Shown: in pieces, positions 21,658 through 32,610 of the stretch
Layout of the letters: the number at the start of each line of letters is the position of its first letter
Position numbering within the stretch: the first letter of the stretch is position 1
Assembly (NCBI GenBank): GCA_030278955.1
Contig: JAOANR010000005.1
Coordinates: 36,211,105-36,275,104, forward strand
Direction: 5' to 3'
Origin: Hygrophila difformis
Taxonomy: Eukaryota; Streptophyta; Magnoliopsida; Lamiales; Acanthaceae
Length of the DNA stretch: 64,000 nucleotides
Notes under the pieces: generated by a model
Told to the model about the DNA's origin: nothing
Seen by the model: only the letters and a program-made list of their open reading frames with translations
The model's database searches: none
Position numbers and translations under genes: made by a program

Positions 21658-22489
21658 TGTTAGAAATGGACGGAACATCAACACAAAAGGATCGTCGAGT
21701 CGAGATGGAACTCTTCCCGCAAGACGTTTATGCCCCGGTAGTGCTCCGGCAACGGCAGAACGTCCCCAAAGGTAAAACGACGATTGCCTCGACGTAGCAG
21801 CACCGCAGACATCGACGACCGGCGAACGGAACAAAGAGATGAGGGAGTCGGGAGGAGAGGAGAGAATGCAGAAGAAAATATGCAGAGAAGAGGTGTGTAT
21901 GCCTCAACAACTGAATTCAAATGATTTTCAACAACTGTTGAAATCAAAGTGGGCTTCAACGACTGGGCTGCTTGGCATGGGCCCGACAAATAAACTTTGT
22001 CTAAAAAATTAGACAGGCCCAAAGCCCAATTACCAAGATCCAAGTCCACGTCCACGGGCGCGGGCGCGGGCGACGGCGACGGCGACGGCGCGGCACAGTC
22101 CAAGTCCACGGGCACGGGCGACGGCGCGGCGCGACTCGGGACGGGACGGGACGGGCGCGCGCGTGTGGGCTTCCCCCGCACTTGACCAACCTGCATTAGT
22201 TTAATTGATTCTAACACGCAGAACAATATAAACTAATTCAACTCCCACTGTTTAAGCAATGTGGGACGCGCCACCTTTAACCACTCTTTAACAACCATTC
22301 AAACAAATGCTATCCGCACTCAATGACCCACTTCGACCACTTATTTCTCACTCACCCGACAATGGTTTTGAGAAAATAAATACACTACGACAATCTACGC
22401 GAAATGTAGAATTCGTATACGCTATTTAATTAACCAAATTAAATATCGTCATTACGCAAAAAGGAGCTCAAATCCCCATTTTTCCAACA
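21658..22489 (-). repeat. Cop-B 5' LTR (right)
   Basis: 832 bp, TG...CA. It lacks the 84-bp TATA-bearing segment present in the 3' LTR (junction at 21904/21905) and has a shorter GC-rich minisatellite (about 22048-22160). On the minus strand the LTR end is followed by ATCGCAAGACG and then the gag ATG, without the TGGTATCAGAGC primer site expected for Copia. Confidence 0.93.
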
Positions 22490-22494
22490 AAAAC
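22490..22494. repeat. Cop-B target site duplication, right copy
   Basis: AAAAC, matching 15664-15668. Confidence 0.93.
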
Positions 22495-23259
22495 CTGTAC
22501 TGTATGAATAACACTAATTCCGTACCGAATCCTGCAATTTTTAATTCTGGGCTAATTCATACACACAAAATAAATTATTGATGGTCCACCATAAAATAGA
22601 CTATCCAGAATAGGGCACCAACTTATTATTTAATCAATAATTAAGTATGACGAGAAGAATTTGACGAGGATAAAAGTCAGTAGATCCGTCTGCATATTGA
22701 ATTAATAATTTAAGGGCTCTCTGCCTAGATTATATATGAATAACTATAAGAAATCTAGTGACTTCTTGCCAAATTGCAAAAATAAAACCGAAAATAAGCA
22801 AGTCATAATTAATCGGACCCACATGCGCACTAAATGTGAAAGACTTATGTAATTGGATCCAAAATCATAAAATATTAAAGTAACATTACAGTGTTATACT
22901 ATACCACTTGTAATATAAAATAGGTCCAATGTACCCAAATCTATAACATGCCAGAACCATATATATAATCATATCAGAATACCACTTTTCGGATACAAAA
23001 CAAAACTGATATGAGAAGTTCTAAAATTTGTGGAAACTGATTTAATATCACATCTGCAATTCTATTAAAAACAACGTATCTGCCAACAATTTCATATTCC
23101 AGAAAAGTAGATCTATACACAATTCACAAAATCTGAAAAATTATCACCGTCCATAAATGTAAAATTTCATGCCTGAACAAAATTAAACATTATACGGAAA
23201 ATTGTTAGGCATGAATAGCAGATTTAAATTTCAAGAGAAACAAGAATTCACATAACCTG
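22495..23259 (-). other. Cop-A leader, LTR-proximal part
   Basis: AT-rich non-coding leader between the Cop-A primer site and the Cop-B insertion. No long ORF is present. It joins 15252-15668 after removal of Cop-B, giving a leader of roughly 1.2 kb, long for Copia. Confidence 0.75.
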
Positions 23260-23271
23260 GCTCTGATACCA
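23260..23271 (-). promoter_or_regulatory. Cop-A primer binding site, initiator-Met tRNA
   Basis: The minus strand reads TGGTATCAGAGC, 2 nt inside the LTR that starts at 23274. This canonical site identifies the flanking repeat as the 5' LTR of the minus-strand Copia whose gag lies at 15251. Confidence 0.92.
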
Positions 23272-23273
23272 CA

Positions 23274-23836
23274 TGTAAGATTTCTATACTGATAAATATA
23301 ATGCCAGGAAATTAGTGAATCCAAGTTTCTACACAGATTATTCAAGAACTATGCAATAGATTACTTACTTGCATCCATTGCTCGCTAAAACGCGTAGTTC
23401 TGCTTTCGATTATGGACTTTTCCTCTCCTTGGCCTTTCTTTTCTCGCTCGTTGATGATTAGGAGAAATCTTCCTCTTCTGCAGTGTTCACCGTACCCTCT
23501 CCTTTCTTCTTTCTGCGTATTTTCTTTTCTATTCTAGTGTGTTCAAAATGCCGTTCTCACACTATTATTTATTAGCAGATATGAAGTCCTATAATTAGGA
23601 AGAGTCGGTGTAGTGGAGAAAACCACTTCTCTTAACTGCTCCTAAAAACCCGTTAATTTGAATGTAGTTTTTGACTACATTCTACTTTAATAAACGATAC
23701 AATACTTAATGGGTCAGGATTGGGGAGTTAATTTCCAAACTCCGATTTGGGCTAATTTAATCCACACCCTATCATCAAAGGTGGGCTTTAATGCCAAAAT
23801 CAATTTAATTATTTAATGTGAGCCAATATTCCAACA
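23274..23836 (-). repeat. Cop-A 5' LTR
   Basis: 563 bp starting TGTAAGATTT and ending ATTCCAACA on the plus strand, hence TG...CA on the minus strand. It is bounded on its inner side by the primer site. The partner LTR is not in the window, so the outer boundary (next bases GCGCC) rests on the CA terminus alone. Confidence 0.75.
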
Positions 23837-24440
23837 GCGCCGACATCCGAAAGACCTAGGCAGTCGGAAAGGATGATGTTCGCAGGGGTAGGGTTGACAA
23901 TCCAATCGCTGTTCCGGCGACGATGCTAGGGCACTGGTTGGAGCAACGAAAGAGGCGGCAGGAATAAATGCCCAATTAGTCCTTTTTCTTTCCTTTTTGG
24001 CCAAATCATCAGTCATTTATCTATTTTTATACCCAATTAGTCATCTACCTTTTGCCTTAATGTCCAATTTAGTCCTTTTTGTATAAAATAATCTTTACTT
24101 GACACTCTTTTATATTAAATTGACCACCAACCTTTTAAATTATTTCATTTTAGCCCCAAAACTTTAAATAGTGATTTTTATTAATCCATATATCAAATAA
24201 ATGGCCAACATGCTTCCGTAAGAAAAATTAAATAAAAACCTCATACCTCGGGTTTGATCGCCTTGTTGCCGGGTCTTCCGAGCTCTGGGATTCTACGGAC
24301 TCCTTCCAACCACACGACCGCAGCCAATGGTTCACCAGCTCTGGGCTCCTTCAGCAACAGTCAACACAGTCCTATTTCGTTTCCTACCTTAGGACGTAGC
24401 GAGGTTTGGGGAAAAAGAGTTTAATTCTAATTTTGGAAGA
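23837..24440. other. Unassigned AT-rich DNA between Cop-A and the pararetrovirus-like segment
   Basis: No convincing coding sequence, terminal repeat or RNA gene. The first 100 bp are GC-richer, and the rest has homopolymer-rich AT sequence (about 23990-24240). A short minus-strand ORF at 23813-24016 crosses the Cop-A LTR boundary and is not credible. Confidence 0.5.
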
Positions 24441-24463
24441 TTATAGATATAGGAAGCCTGAAT

Positions 24464-24742
24464 TTTATTGAAGAAATATTAAAAATATTATTCAAACATA
24501 ATTTCTCCTAATGGAGAAGACAAACACTTAGCTCCTCATGACAGAGGATACTAGACTCTTGGGGATGTACCCCATACTATTACAGACACAAAGAAAATTT
24601 TTGCAGAAAGAAAATATTACAAATATTTTGAAGAGTTGGGAGGATTTTCGATGCCTTCCATCTGCTTCAAATGTCTCTATTTATAGGCGCCCGCGGACTT
24701 CAATTGCGGATTCCAAATTTTCTCTAATGCATTGTGACGTCA
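24464..24742 (-). promoter_or_regulatory. Promoter plus poly(A)-signal cassette, caulimovirid- or LTR-like
   Basis: On the minus strand, in order: TGACGTCA (24735-24742), an as-1/bZIP-type element; CTATAAATAG (24677-24686), a strong TATA box about 55 bp further; then AATAAA (24464-24469), about 180 nt after the expected start site. An as-1-like site, a TATA box and an early poly(A) signal in this order is the arrangement known from plant pararetrovirus pregenomic promoters. A solo LTR of a retrotransposon could look similar. The upstream ORF remnant favours the viral reading. Confidence 0.45.
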
Positions 24743-24933
24743 CTGCGTTCGTCACACGCTTTGGATTCCAGCTGGTTACATTATTGCTGAATTATTAATC
24801 TTGGGTGGCATCTTTTGTCAACTTTCCACCTTTCTTTGTCGGCTACTAACTGCCAACTACTCAAGACTTGCTTTGTCGGCCTTTAATTATTGTATGTTGC
24901 CGACACCTCTTTTTCTCTTACATCCAGCTGTTC

Positions 24934-25832
24934 TTACTTTGGCTTGTGAAAGTTTTTTGGACGTTTCTTTTCTTGTTCGGATCCGGATTTCTTCTGAGTT
25001 ACCCGAATCTTTGTGCCGAATAGGGGTTTTTCCTGTTCTGCGCAATATGGGCATATGCGGTTCTCCCATTGGCCAACATGCACCATATTGCATGCCTTTC
25101 TTCTGGTTGACTCAGTTGCTGGCAACTTATTTTCCCAGATGAGTAGCCTCTTCTTTTCTAAAGAGGTTTCCGCAAACTCCGTACTTTTCCCTGTTAAAGA
25201 ATTAACCAGGTACGATCCATTTAAATTATTAGAAAAAATTTTAAATGGATATTTGACCTTTTCCATCTCTGTGAGACAGACCCAAAATCCCCATGCTCGT
25301 CTGGTGGAGATTTCATCTTCACTGATGGAAGATACCAATGGTGCCTTGTCATCAATGGACTTGACTCTGTTGAATCCTATCATATCAGGCATGAAAGACC
25401 GGGTATGAACCTTCTCCAACGATTTCTGGTGCTGCTGAAATAAACTTAAGCTCCAGAATATCTCCTCTTTGGAGGTGCGGGTTGTTCTGCCATGATTCAT
25501 GCACCGCGCTGTTTATCCATCCTGGAAGTTTTTCTATTTCCGGGAACCCTGGTGAGGTAGTATGAACAGATGCTAATGATCCAAAATCATACCACTTTCG
25601 AACCTCTTCTGGCTTCGATCCCTCGAGCATCCAGACCCTGTTGAATCTTCCGGATGTTTCAATCACCGTCTTGCTGGGGTTAATTCCCTTTTTGGAAACC
25701 AGTTGTTCCCATTTTCCTTGGTAGTCCAGCCAGGCTGTAGAAAGGACATTTTCTTCTGAATTAACCTTAGAGGTGCCTGTCATTGGCCTAAGGTTAATTT
25801 CTTCCTCTTTTACCCTAGAGGCCGTGGGTTGA
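24934..25832 (-). pseudogene. Probable endogenous caulimovirid ORF remnant (inclusion-body/transactivator-like), cut by Ath-C
   Basis: A minus-strand frame is open from the Ath-C insertion point (25832) to 25385. A one-base shift near 25388 moves it to a second frame that runs to 24934. The first part has a KWYDFGSLASVHTT ... GDILELKFISAAPE pattern that, from memory of the family, resembles the C-terminal region of caulimovirid ORF VI proteins. The second part is Lys-rich and contains a CPYC motif. The ORF precedes the promoter/poly(A) cassette, where ORF VI lies in caulimoviruses. Its 5' part was displaced by Ath-C and is outside the window. The family assignment is an inference; an unrelated retroelement protein is possible. 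Confidence 0.35.
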
Positions 25833-27000
25833 TGAAACTTTTGACAATTTCGTCAACACGAGTTTTTCTTAAATATCCCAAGTTGAATTTATTAAATGAA
25901 AAGAGTTATGATTCGCGGGAAAGGGGTTTAAGGATATATTTCGCTTTTTATTACTCATGTGGGAAACTTTGATTTCAAACGGCGCTGTGGACCTCCCTGG
26001 CATGAAACTTTTGACAAATTTCATGGTGCAGCCGGGATAGACAGTTCAATCTTGACAGACATCAATGCTCAATACTTAATATAGTATCATTTATTACATC
26101 TGTCTGCCACACTGAAGGTCCCCGGCAACGGCGCCATGAAACTTTTCATAATTTCATGTCTTGAAGTTCCTTGCCATGAAACTTTTGACAAGTTCCCACT
26201 ACATGAGTATTTTCTGAAAAATCATAATCCTGGTTTTCAATTTTATTTAATGAAACCAATTTATGAAGATGGAGTTGGGATTAGGGATATATTTATAGGT
26301 TGTCACGTTTTTATTACTCGTGTTAAGAAACTGTGCCCCCGAAAGCGCACGGTGTCAAAAATTGCAGTAATTTATAGTAAGACCGGATCGTTCACTGGAG
26401 GATGTGCGATAGAAGCAGGGCCCACGTCGTTTACTAAGATTTTCCACTCGGTTACTCGATTCAAGTTTTGCATAGGTTTCTAACAACTACTTGACAATAA
26501 TTTAAACTAAATTATGAAAGCAGTAAAATATTATTCTACAAAGCATGGTAAATTTAGTCTAAAAAGCGATTAAATTCTATTCTAAGAAAGCCATAAGAAT
26601 TATGCTAAGAAAGCAAGTAAAATTATTCTACGGAAGCGGATTTAAAATATGACAGAAGGGATAGGGAGAAAATAATAAAGATTGGACAAGATTCAGATGA
26701 AACATAACTAAACATCCATATTTGTACACAAATCTTCGCTTGGGATAATCCTTTCAGTTAGCTAACTCTCATGCTTCCTATACCATGTTCCCTTTAACAG
26801 ACAGGTACTTACAACAAGGATTTACATGCCTTAAGACCTCAACCTCTAAGATACCACAGATTAATAACTGCCCCTGCCGAGGTATGTTACTTCTCCATGG
26901 TGGATAAGCAACACCTAACATATCATTAGTTGATATGCCAAGTACTCCTATCATCCCCCTTGTCACACCCAAAGTCTAAATCTAATCCCGAACTAATCCA
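25833..27000 (-). repeat. Ath-C 3' LTR (portion proven by the partner copy)
   Basis: Matches 62832-64000 with few differences. It starts TGAAACTTTTGAC on the plus strand. Because the partner is cut by the window end, homology proves only 25833-27000; the LTR must continue to the right and its inner boundary could not be fixed. Four ATGAAACTTTT-type ends occur in series at 25833, 26003, 26137 and 26177, and the third is preceded by a full tRNA-Asp primer-site sequence. Confidence 0.88.
26288..26298 (-). promoter_or_regulatory. TATA box in Ath-C 3' LTR
   Basis: The minus strand reads CTATAAATAT about 460 bp before the 3' end of the LTR, a plausible core promoter. The partner LTR has the same box at 63287-63297. 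Confidence 0.6.
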
Positions 27001-28550
27001 TAACTCTTAAACCTTACAACCGGCGGCCAACCTCTAATTCTTCCTAGTGATCTCTATGAAAGCATTTTAAAGAAAGCGATAAAGAAAGCAGTAAAGAAAG
27101 CATTTAAAACCTATCACTCGGAAGTCTTAAAAGATCATCACATTCCGTTAGTATAAAAGAGCCCCTAGTCTTGGTGACCACATGCAGATTTAGAACTTCC
27201 TAAATGTCAGTAAGCCACAGGGCTTATAACATCCGGTTAGTTGCGAGTTACAAACATGAGTGGAACAGACCTATGAAGATCTATTCCGAATGTATTCACT
27301 CGAGACTCAATTTTAGGCTTTGGCGGGAGAAGATAGCAATTGAAAGAATACTCAACCCTACCTTAGAAATTAACCAAGGCCTATATGTTGTTCCTCTAAT
27401 ATTAATTATCAAACCTTATCCGAATCCAAGTGAACACTGATTCGATGCAACACTTAATACAGGATTTCCAACACACAGTAATTTTGAGAAACAAATAGAT
27501 ATTTGAAAATCATTCCCTAAACAGGTACTAAACTCTCAATTAAAACACAGATCCTTTCAGTCTAGGTGAGACCTAATCGTTGACTCTGCTTCTAAGTTCT
27601 TAAAATCAACCCCCAGTAGAATATGAGTTAGTCATAACTGTCGAATTTATCCCTTACTCAGATCCGGATTTTATAAAGTGATTTTTGTGGAAATTTATTA
27701 TGCAACATCTGATTTAAATCAAGACTTCTATGTCCAAGGAGAAGGATCTCCAAAATATTATAGACCACAATATCTACATAATAATATCATGCATACATGT
27801 ATATGAGAAGTAAAATAAATTACCCCAAAATATATGGTGGGGTTAGACAGAATTTGATACACAAAGATGAATTAGCCAGAGATACGAAGAAAATGGCTAA
27901 AGAGGTTGCCAGAAATAATTGGGGTTATCCAGACTGCAAACATCTGCTATCCGGGTCCCAAGTATTCCAGATGGAATGATTTTTAGACAGTGGAATGCCT
28001 CAAGTGACAGTTGCCGCCGTCATCTTAGACTTCACCATCTATGAATCTGGATGAAAACCCACATGTTCTATTACTGTAATAATTATTAGATGACATTGGC
28101 ATATATCATCTATCATTACTACAACTCTAGATTCAGGTTTGAAATTAAGATAAAGAAAAAAAAAACTGTATCTGGATAGGAGTCAGCTGAGCAGCTATTA
28201 TAATCCCGGATGGACGAACCGCCAAGGCTTCCACCGACCACTATCCGAACCATGCAAAATAACAACTAGTAATTAATACTCAGAATACGAGCTAGTTATC
28301 CGTGTGGGAATACCCGCCAACATTATTCTGATATATTTCTTACTAGTGTTCATACACACAATGAAAGAGAAAATAAACAAAGTTAAGAAAATATTTTTGG
28401 TATCGTGTGAGTGTTAATCACACAATAAATAGACACTGATGGGTTGAGATGTGTAATAGATAAAATTGGGTGTGATGGGCCTAAGCCCAATACACCCATG
28501 CAACTTACACAACTCTAGAAATAAAATATTTTATGAGGTTTCAAAATAGA
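27001..28550 (-). other. Ath-C 3' LTR remainder and/or 3' non-coding sequence
   Basis: AT-rich, without credible ORFs. It should contain the inner part of the 3' LTR and the polypurine tract of Ath-C, but I could not find an unambiguous purine tract next to a CA end. GGGCCTAAGCCC near 28477 is a short inverted repeat. Confidence 0.45.
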
Positions 28551-29150
28551 AGGAAGAAAGCAATTCGGTCTATTGGGCAAAATGCAAAAGAGACCGAATT
28601 AAGAGTGCATGAGGTATGAAGTAACACCACACCCAATTAATCCTTGTAAAGTCATGAAGCATCCTCTAATTCGAATTGTCAAAGCAATTTGGTCTAAACC
28701 GAATTGGACAATTCGAATTGATGAAGTCATTACTTACTCAAATTTGGTTAAGGCATTTACCCCAAAGTGAGGGTAATTCAAATTGCCAATTGAATTCGGT
28801 CTAGACCGAATTGGACAATTCGAATTGGTAGACAAAGAAAATAAACTAAGGCATGAAGGGATGGAATGCATACAATATGGTGTACAAGATCAATTCGATC
28901 TATGGGAGGAATTCGGTCTAAACCGAATTCGCACAGACCGAATTGCTTGTGCACCATATGAGAACAATTTTTGCTATGCAATTCGGTCTCATGGGCAATT
29001 CGGTTTAGACCGAATTACCTAGATCGAATTGCATATAAATTTTTAGATAAGGCATTCAACAAATATTTTTTTGCCATGCAATTCCATTCTCATGGGCAAT
29101 TCGGTTTAGACCAAATTTCCTCAAATCGAATTGCATGTCTTTTCTCTCAT
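28550..29150. repeat. Palindromic repeat cluster 1 (AATTCGGTCTAGACCGAATT type)
   Basis: About a dozen perfect or degenerate copies of a palindrome whose consensus is AATTCGGTCTAGACCGAATT, including half-copies such as CAATTCGGTCT and GACCGAATTG. Variants replace CTAG with TTAG or CTAA. Recurring GQFGLDRI peptides in the short ORFs of this stretch are translations of the repeat, not proteins. Related clusters are at 30115-30515 and 55615-56225. Confidence 0.9.
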
Positions 29151-30114
29151 AAAAGATATTTTGAACTCATAAGTGCAGGTTCGGTTTACATTGTGTGGTT
29201 CATGATGGATAAGATTTACCAAATCCTTCATTTCACATCAATGTCACCTCACAGCCACACTAATGAGTGTTTTAAGGAAAATAGGTATAGTAGGTTACGT
29301 GGCTAGCAGGCATTGGCATGAAACAAACTTTAATACTACAAACAAGCAATCAAAGATCAAAGACTTAAACATCTAATAAAATAATAAGAACACAATGCAT
29401 AAAAATAAGAACACCTACATTATCTAAGGCAACAATAAGCTAACAAAAGTAGGGTAAAACAGCAACCGAATAAACATGGAAATAAATTCTAACAAGCCTA
29501 AAATCGTCTAAAACCTAAGAACACTCATTTGAATCACTAAGGTGTAAGAACAAGCCAAAAACCCACTAAACAAGCATTTATTGAGAATGTGAGTCAACTA
29601 GGATATAATAAATGTAACCTGGTTGAAACAAACAAACATTCTAACATTTATTGCTGAGGAAAGCATTAAATAAATGCCAAAAACTTGAAATAAAAACCCA
29701 TTTCTGGATTCATTCTTGTATTGACACTTGAAAGCAACAAATAACCCTAAAACCATCATTAGCTTGAAGGTAGGGTTCATTATAACTACAAAGCATTTAA
29801 AGTATATGGTTATGGCTACACTAAGGGTAGTAACAAGCTTCTAATGAGAATAAACTGAGGTTAAAAGCATTAAAACTACACTACAAGCATGAAAAATAAA
29901 CTAACTAACTAAACTACCTACCTTACCCTTAAGGGGTGGAGAACCTTCTGCTCCTTCTTTTTGTCCCCAGCAATGTCCAAGTGTAAGTGTTCGGATCTCT
30001 TCTTTATGTTGAGGAAGGTCAGCTTTTATACTTCTTCTCAGAACCCTAGGCCCATCAGGGCCTATCCACAGTGCCATGCATTTCTCACGTGCTCAAAGCT
30101 GCAATTTCGAATGT

Positions 30115-30515
30115 GGTTCGGTCTCCTCAAGTAGTTCGGTTTAGACCGAATTGGTGACATGAGGTCTTTCTCCTTGATCTTGAGCATGAAATGTGGTGAT
30201 TCGGTCTATGGGTAGACCGAATTGGCCTTGTCGAATTGATGATGGCTCCTGTTTGGCTTCCTTGCTTTGAGGCAATTCGATCTATGCAATCAATTCGGCC
30301 TAGACCGAATTGCATAGATTGAACTCCTTCTTTTCCTTTCTGCTCAGGGTCTTCTTCTTTCCAAAGTGCAATTCGGTCTAGGGGTCAATTCGGTTTACAC
30401 CGAATTGCCACAGACAGAATTGGTTGCTCTTTTCTTCTCCAACACTTCTCTTCAACAATTCGGTCTAATGAGCAATTCGGTTTAGGTCGAATTGCGTATA
30501 GACCGAATTGGTCTT
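30115..30515. repeat. Palindromic repeat cluster 2
   Basis: Further copies of the AATTCGGTCTAGACCGAATT palindrome and its halves, separated by 25-60 bp of unrelated sequence. The cluster lies in the 3' non-coding part of Ath-C, between cluster 1 and the CACTA insertion. Confidence 0.88.
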
Positions 30516-32264
30516 CAACACTTAACCAAAATTTCAGATTGTGGGATTTTCATTCTTTTTCCCATCTTTTTGATTGTTGTGGGCTATCTTATTCTTTTGC
30601 CCATCTTTTCATTCCTTTTTCTTTTCTTTTTCCTTTTTCATGTTTTTGGATTTTTCTAACACAAATGCAATTAAAATTGCATATTTTTGTGTCTTTCATT
30701 ACCAGCTTATTATTCTTACAAACTTGCATCAATCTGTCGAATTCAACTGCTTTCTTATTGAAATAAGATGGGAATACGACCAAAATGTCCGTCTCAGACA
30801 CGGAAATGGATTGGAAATAATGGACAATCTTGGCCATTATCAACATCCTCACATTTAATACTGATCGTCCCCGAGCAGTCAGAGTCAGTGCTCCTAAGAG
30901 CATGGACTCTGCACATTCAATCCATTTGCGTGGCTTCAAAAATTTCATTCTTGTTATATTGGGATAATACAATCAAAATTACAAGTATTAAACTCTCTTG
31001 ATTGCAGTGTTTAATGAAATGATACTTCTCACATGGATAGGTATACAAATCAATCATTATTGTTAATTTTTCTTGAATAAATGTATAGAAAATTTCATTG
31101 GTTTAATTCTTGAATTCGAGCATGACATGAACATTAATCAATCAAAGCAGAGCCTCACATATAGTAGAATTGGAAAGTTCACTCACTCTCAAAGTTGGCT
31201 TTTAGACGACACGCTCATAATCAAATTCAAATAAATTCTCCCATAACTTGCAATTAGACCAACTCGCCACCTACTCATTTCTTCAAATCGAGATCCCGAG
31301 GTCTTATTCAAGGGTTATAACGGGGCATACGGTTGTAACATTGGTATGGAAGGGAATTATTGGGTTGAGAAGTGACATGAATCCATTCCACCATAACTTG
31401 GCATGTTTTTATTTAAAAATCTATGATCATCTATGATCATCAATAATTTTTCTTTCTTTTGTTTTTTTATTGCATGACATTAGACTTTGTCTAATTTGCT
31501 TTGTCAATTGCAATTTATTTTTGTTGAATGAATCTCAACACCTTTTTTTTTGATCGTTTTATGAATACCGATTGATATTTTTGATGATCATAAACTATAA
31601 TGCCTTGATGGAATTGATTCGTGTACACTTGGGTTTGATTTCTTAATCTTTTTATAAGGCTAGGGAAATATAGTGGTTTCAAAGAAAAATTAGGCTTATA
31701 GGCTCAGAGTGGTTAATCCTAAGGGGAAAATATTTTTGGGTTTGGAATTCAAAAGAAGGCCAAAAATTTGGGTTTTTCTAAGTGCCTCGACCATATGCTC
31801 GATTTCGGGAATATGGCATGGTCTTGAATCGGTCCCAATTGCAAGTTCTAGTGTCCTTTAATCGAATTGATTTTCACACAACAAATAAATAATGAGTAAA
31901 AATGACTCGGCTCAGATCTCACACGGACGGTTTGATCATGTCATACCTTTATTCTTAAATCTCGCCTTTGAAAAATTCTTGCAATTTATTCAATCAAATT
32001 CTCAACATGAAAATTTTGTTTTTCTTCCAAGTGATCATATCATTGGATTTTTATAGCTCAAAACCTCAAAATTTTATATCATGCATATTTTTAATTGTTT
32101 TATCCCAATTTAATAGTTTGAAAATTTCTTCCTTAGCCTAAATTCAACATGTGAATTTAGGTGACATATTTTATGCTCGTTTTGTGCCGGTTATTTAATT
32201 GAAAGCAGTGAAAAGACACTGTGAACATGCAAGCATGTCACAGCTTGTTTTTGGCATGACAGTC
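30516..32264 (-). other. Ath-C 3' non-coding sequence up to the CACTA insertion
   Basis: AT-rich, no credible gene. It contains one copy of an 18-mer (ATCAACATCCTCACATTT, 30839-30856) that recurs at 54040 and 56579, on either side of the env-position block. The sequence resumes at 39979 on the other side of CACTA. Confidence 0.5.
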
Positions 32265-32267
32265 ACT
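32265..32267. repeat. CACTA target site duplication, left copy
   Basis: ACT directly before the CACTA terminus, matching ACT at 39976-39978. A 3-bp duplication is diagnostic for this superfamily. Confidence 0.92.
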
Positions 32268-32610
32268 CACTACAAGAAAAATGCTGATTACCGACCGCAC
32301 ATGCGGTCGGTAAACAAGGGACGCGGGTCGTCCCGGAGGTTACCGACCGCACCACCGACCGGAGGTGTCGGTCGGTAATCTCTTGGTCCGAAATCAGATG
32401 CCGACCAGACAAACTCCAGTCGGTAAAGTTGCCGACCAATCACCGACCGCATTGCGGTCGGCACAATCACCGACCGCGTCAGCGACCGAATATGCGGTCG
32501 ATACCCAACGTTTTGGGACCTTCTGGACCTGACAATTACCGACCGCACGCGGTCGGCACTGCGGTCGGTAAATTACCGACCGGCCTGCGGTCGGCGCAGC
32601 GGTCGGTACC
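32268..32610. repeat. CACTA terminal inverted repeat and subterminal repeats, left end
   Basis: The TIR CACTACAAGAAAAATGC is followed by about fifteen ACCGACCGC or GCGGTCGGT motifs in both orientations, many paired into short palindromes. Known CACTA transposases bind such subterminal arrays. Confidence 0.93.

Larger units (their letters stand above)
15669..22489 (-). mobile_element. Cop-B: complete Ty1/Copia retrotransposon
   Basis: A full-length 6.8 kb minus-strand element with two LTRs (15669-16622 and 21658-22489), matching TGTTAG...CCAACA ends, a polypurine tract next to the 3' LTR, gag-pol in Copia order, and a perfect AAAAC target duplication. It sits in the Cop-A leader. Several frameshifts, a substituted protease active site, a missing canonical primer site and a promoter deletion in the 5' LTR make it defective. 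Confidence 0.95.
13143..23836 (-). mobile_element. Cop-A: Ty1/Copia retrotransposon, nested host of Gyp-T and Cop-B
   Basis: On the minus strand it runs 5' LTR (23274-23836), initiator-Met primer site (23260-23271), leader (22495-23259 plus 15252-15668), then gag-protease-integrase (15251-13143). Cop-B (15669-22489) splits the leader. Gyp-T (1-13142) splits the integrase, so RT, RNase H and the 3' LTR should lie left of the window. The order gag-PR-INT before RT identifies Ty1/Copia. Confidence 0.88.

Noticed and set aside
23260..23271. tRNA-like sequence
   Set aside because: It is the 12-nt primer site complementary to initiator-Met tRNA. No tRNA gene body with A and B boxes is present. The same holds for the Asp sites at 62814 and 63118.
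24538..25142. Plus-strand ORFs with hydrophobic stretches
   Set aside because: They are antisense to the caulimovirid-like promoter and ORF remnant, with no start context or homology I can recognise.
26136..26483. Plus-strand ORF repeated almost identically at 63135-63509
   Set aside because: It recurs because both copies lie in the Ath-C LTRs. It is antisense to the element, covers the TATA box and has no recognisable domain.
28778..29306. ORFs with repeated GQFGLDRI peptides (also 30127-30315 and 55665-56225)
   Set aside because: The peptides are translations of the palindromic repeat in successive frames; the ORFs have no other structure.
30589..30972. Minus-strand ORF of 127 residues in the Ath-C 3' non-coding region
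   Set aside because: It has a Lys-rich low-complexity end and no recognisable domain, and it contains the recurring 18-mer, so it looks like non-coding element sequence. A small element gene cannot be fully excluded.
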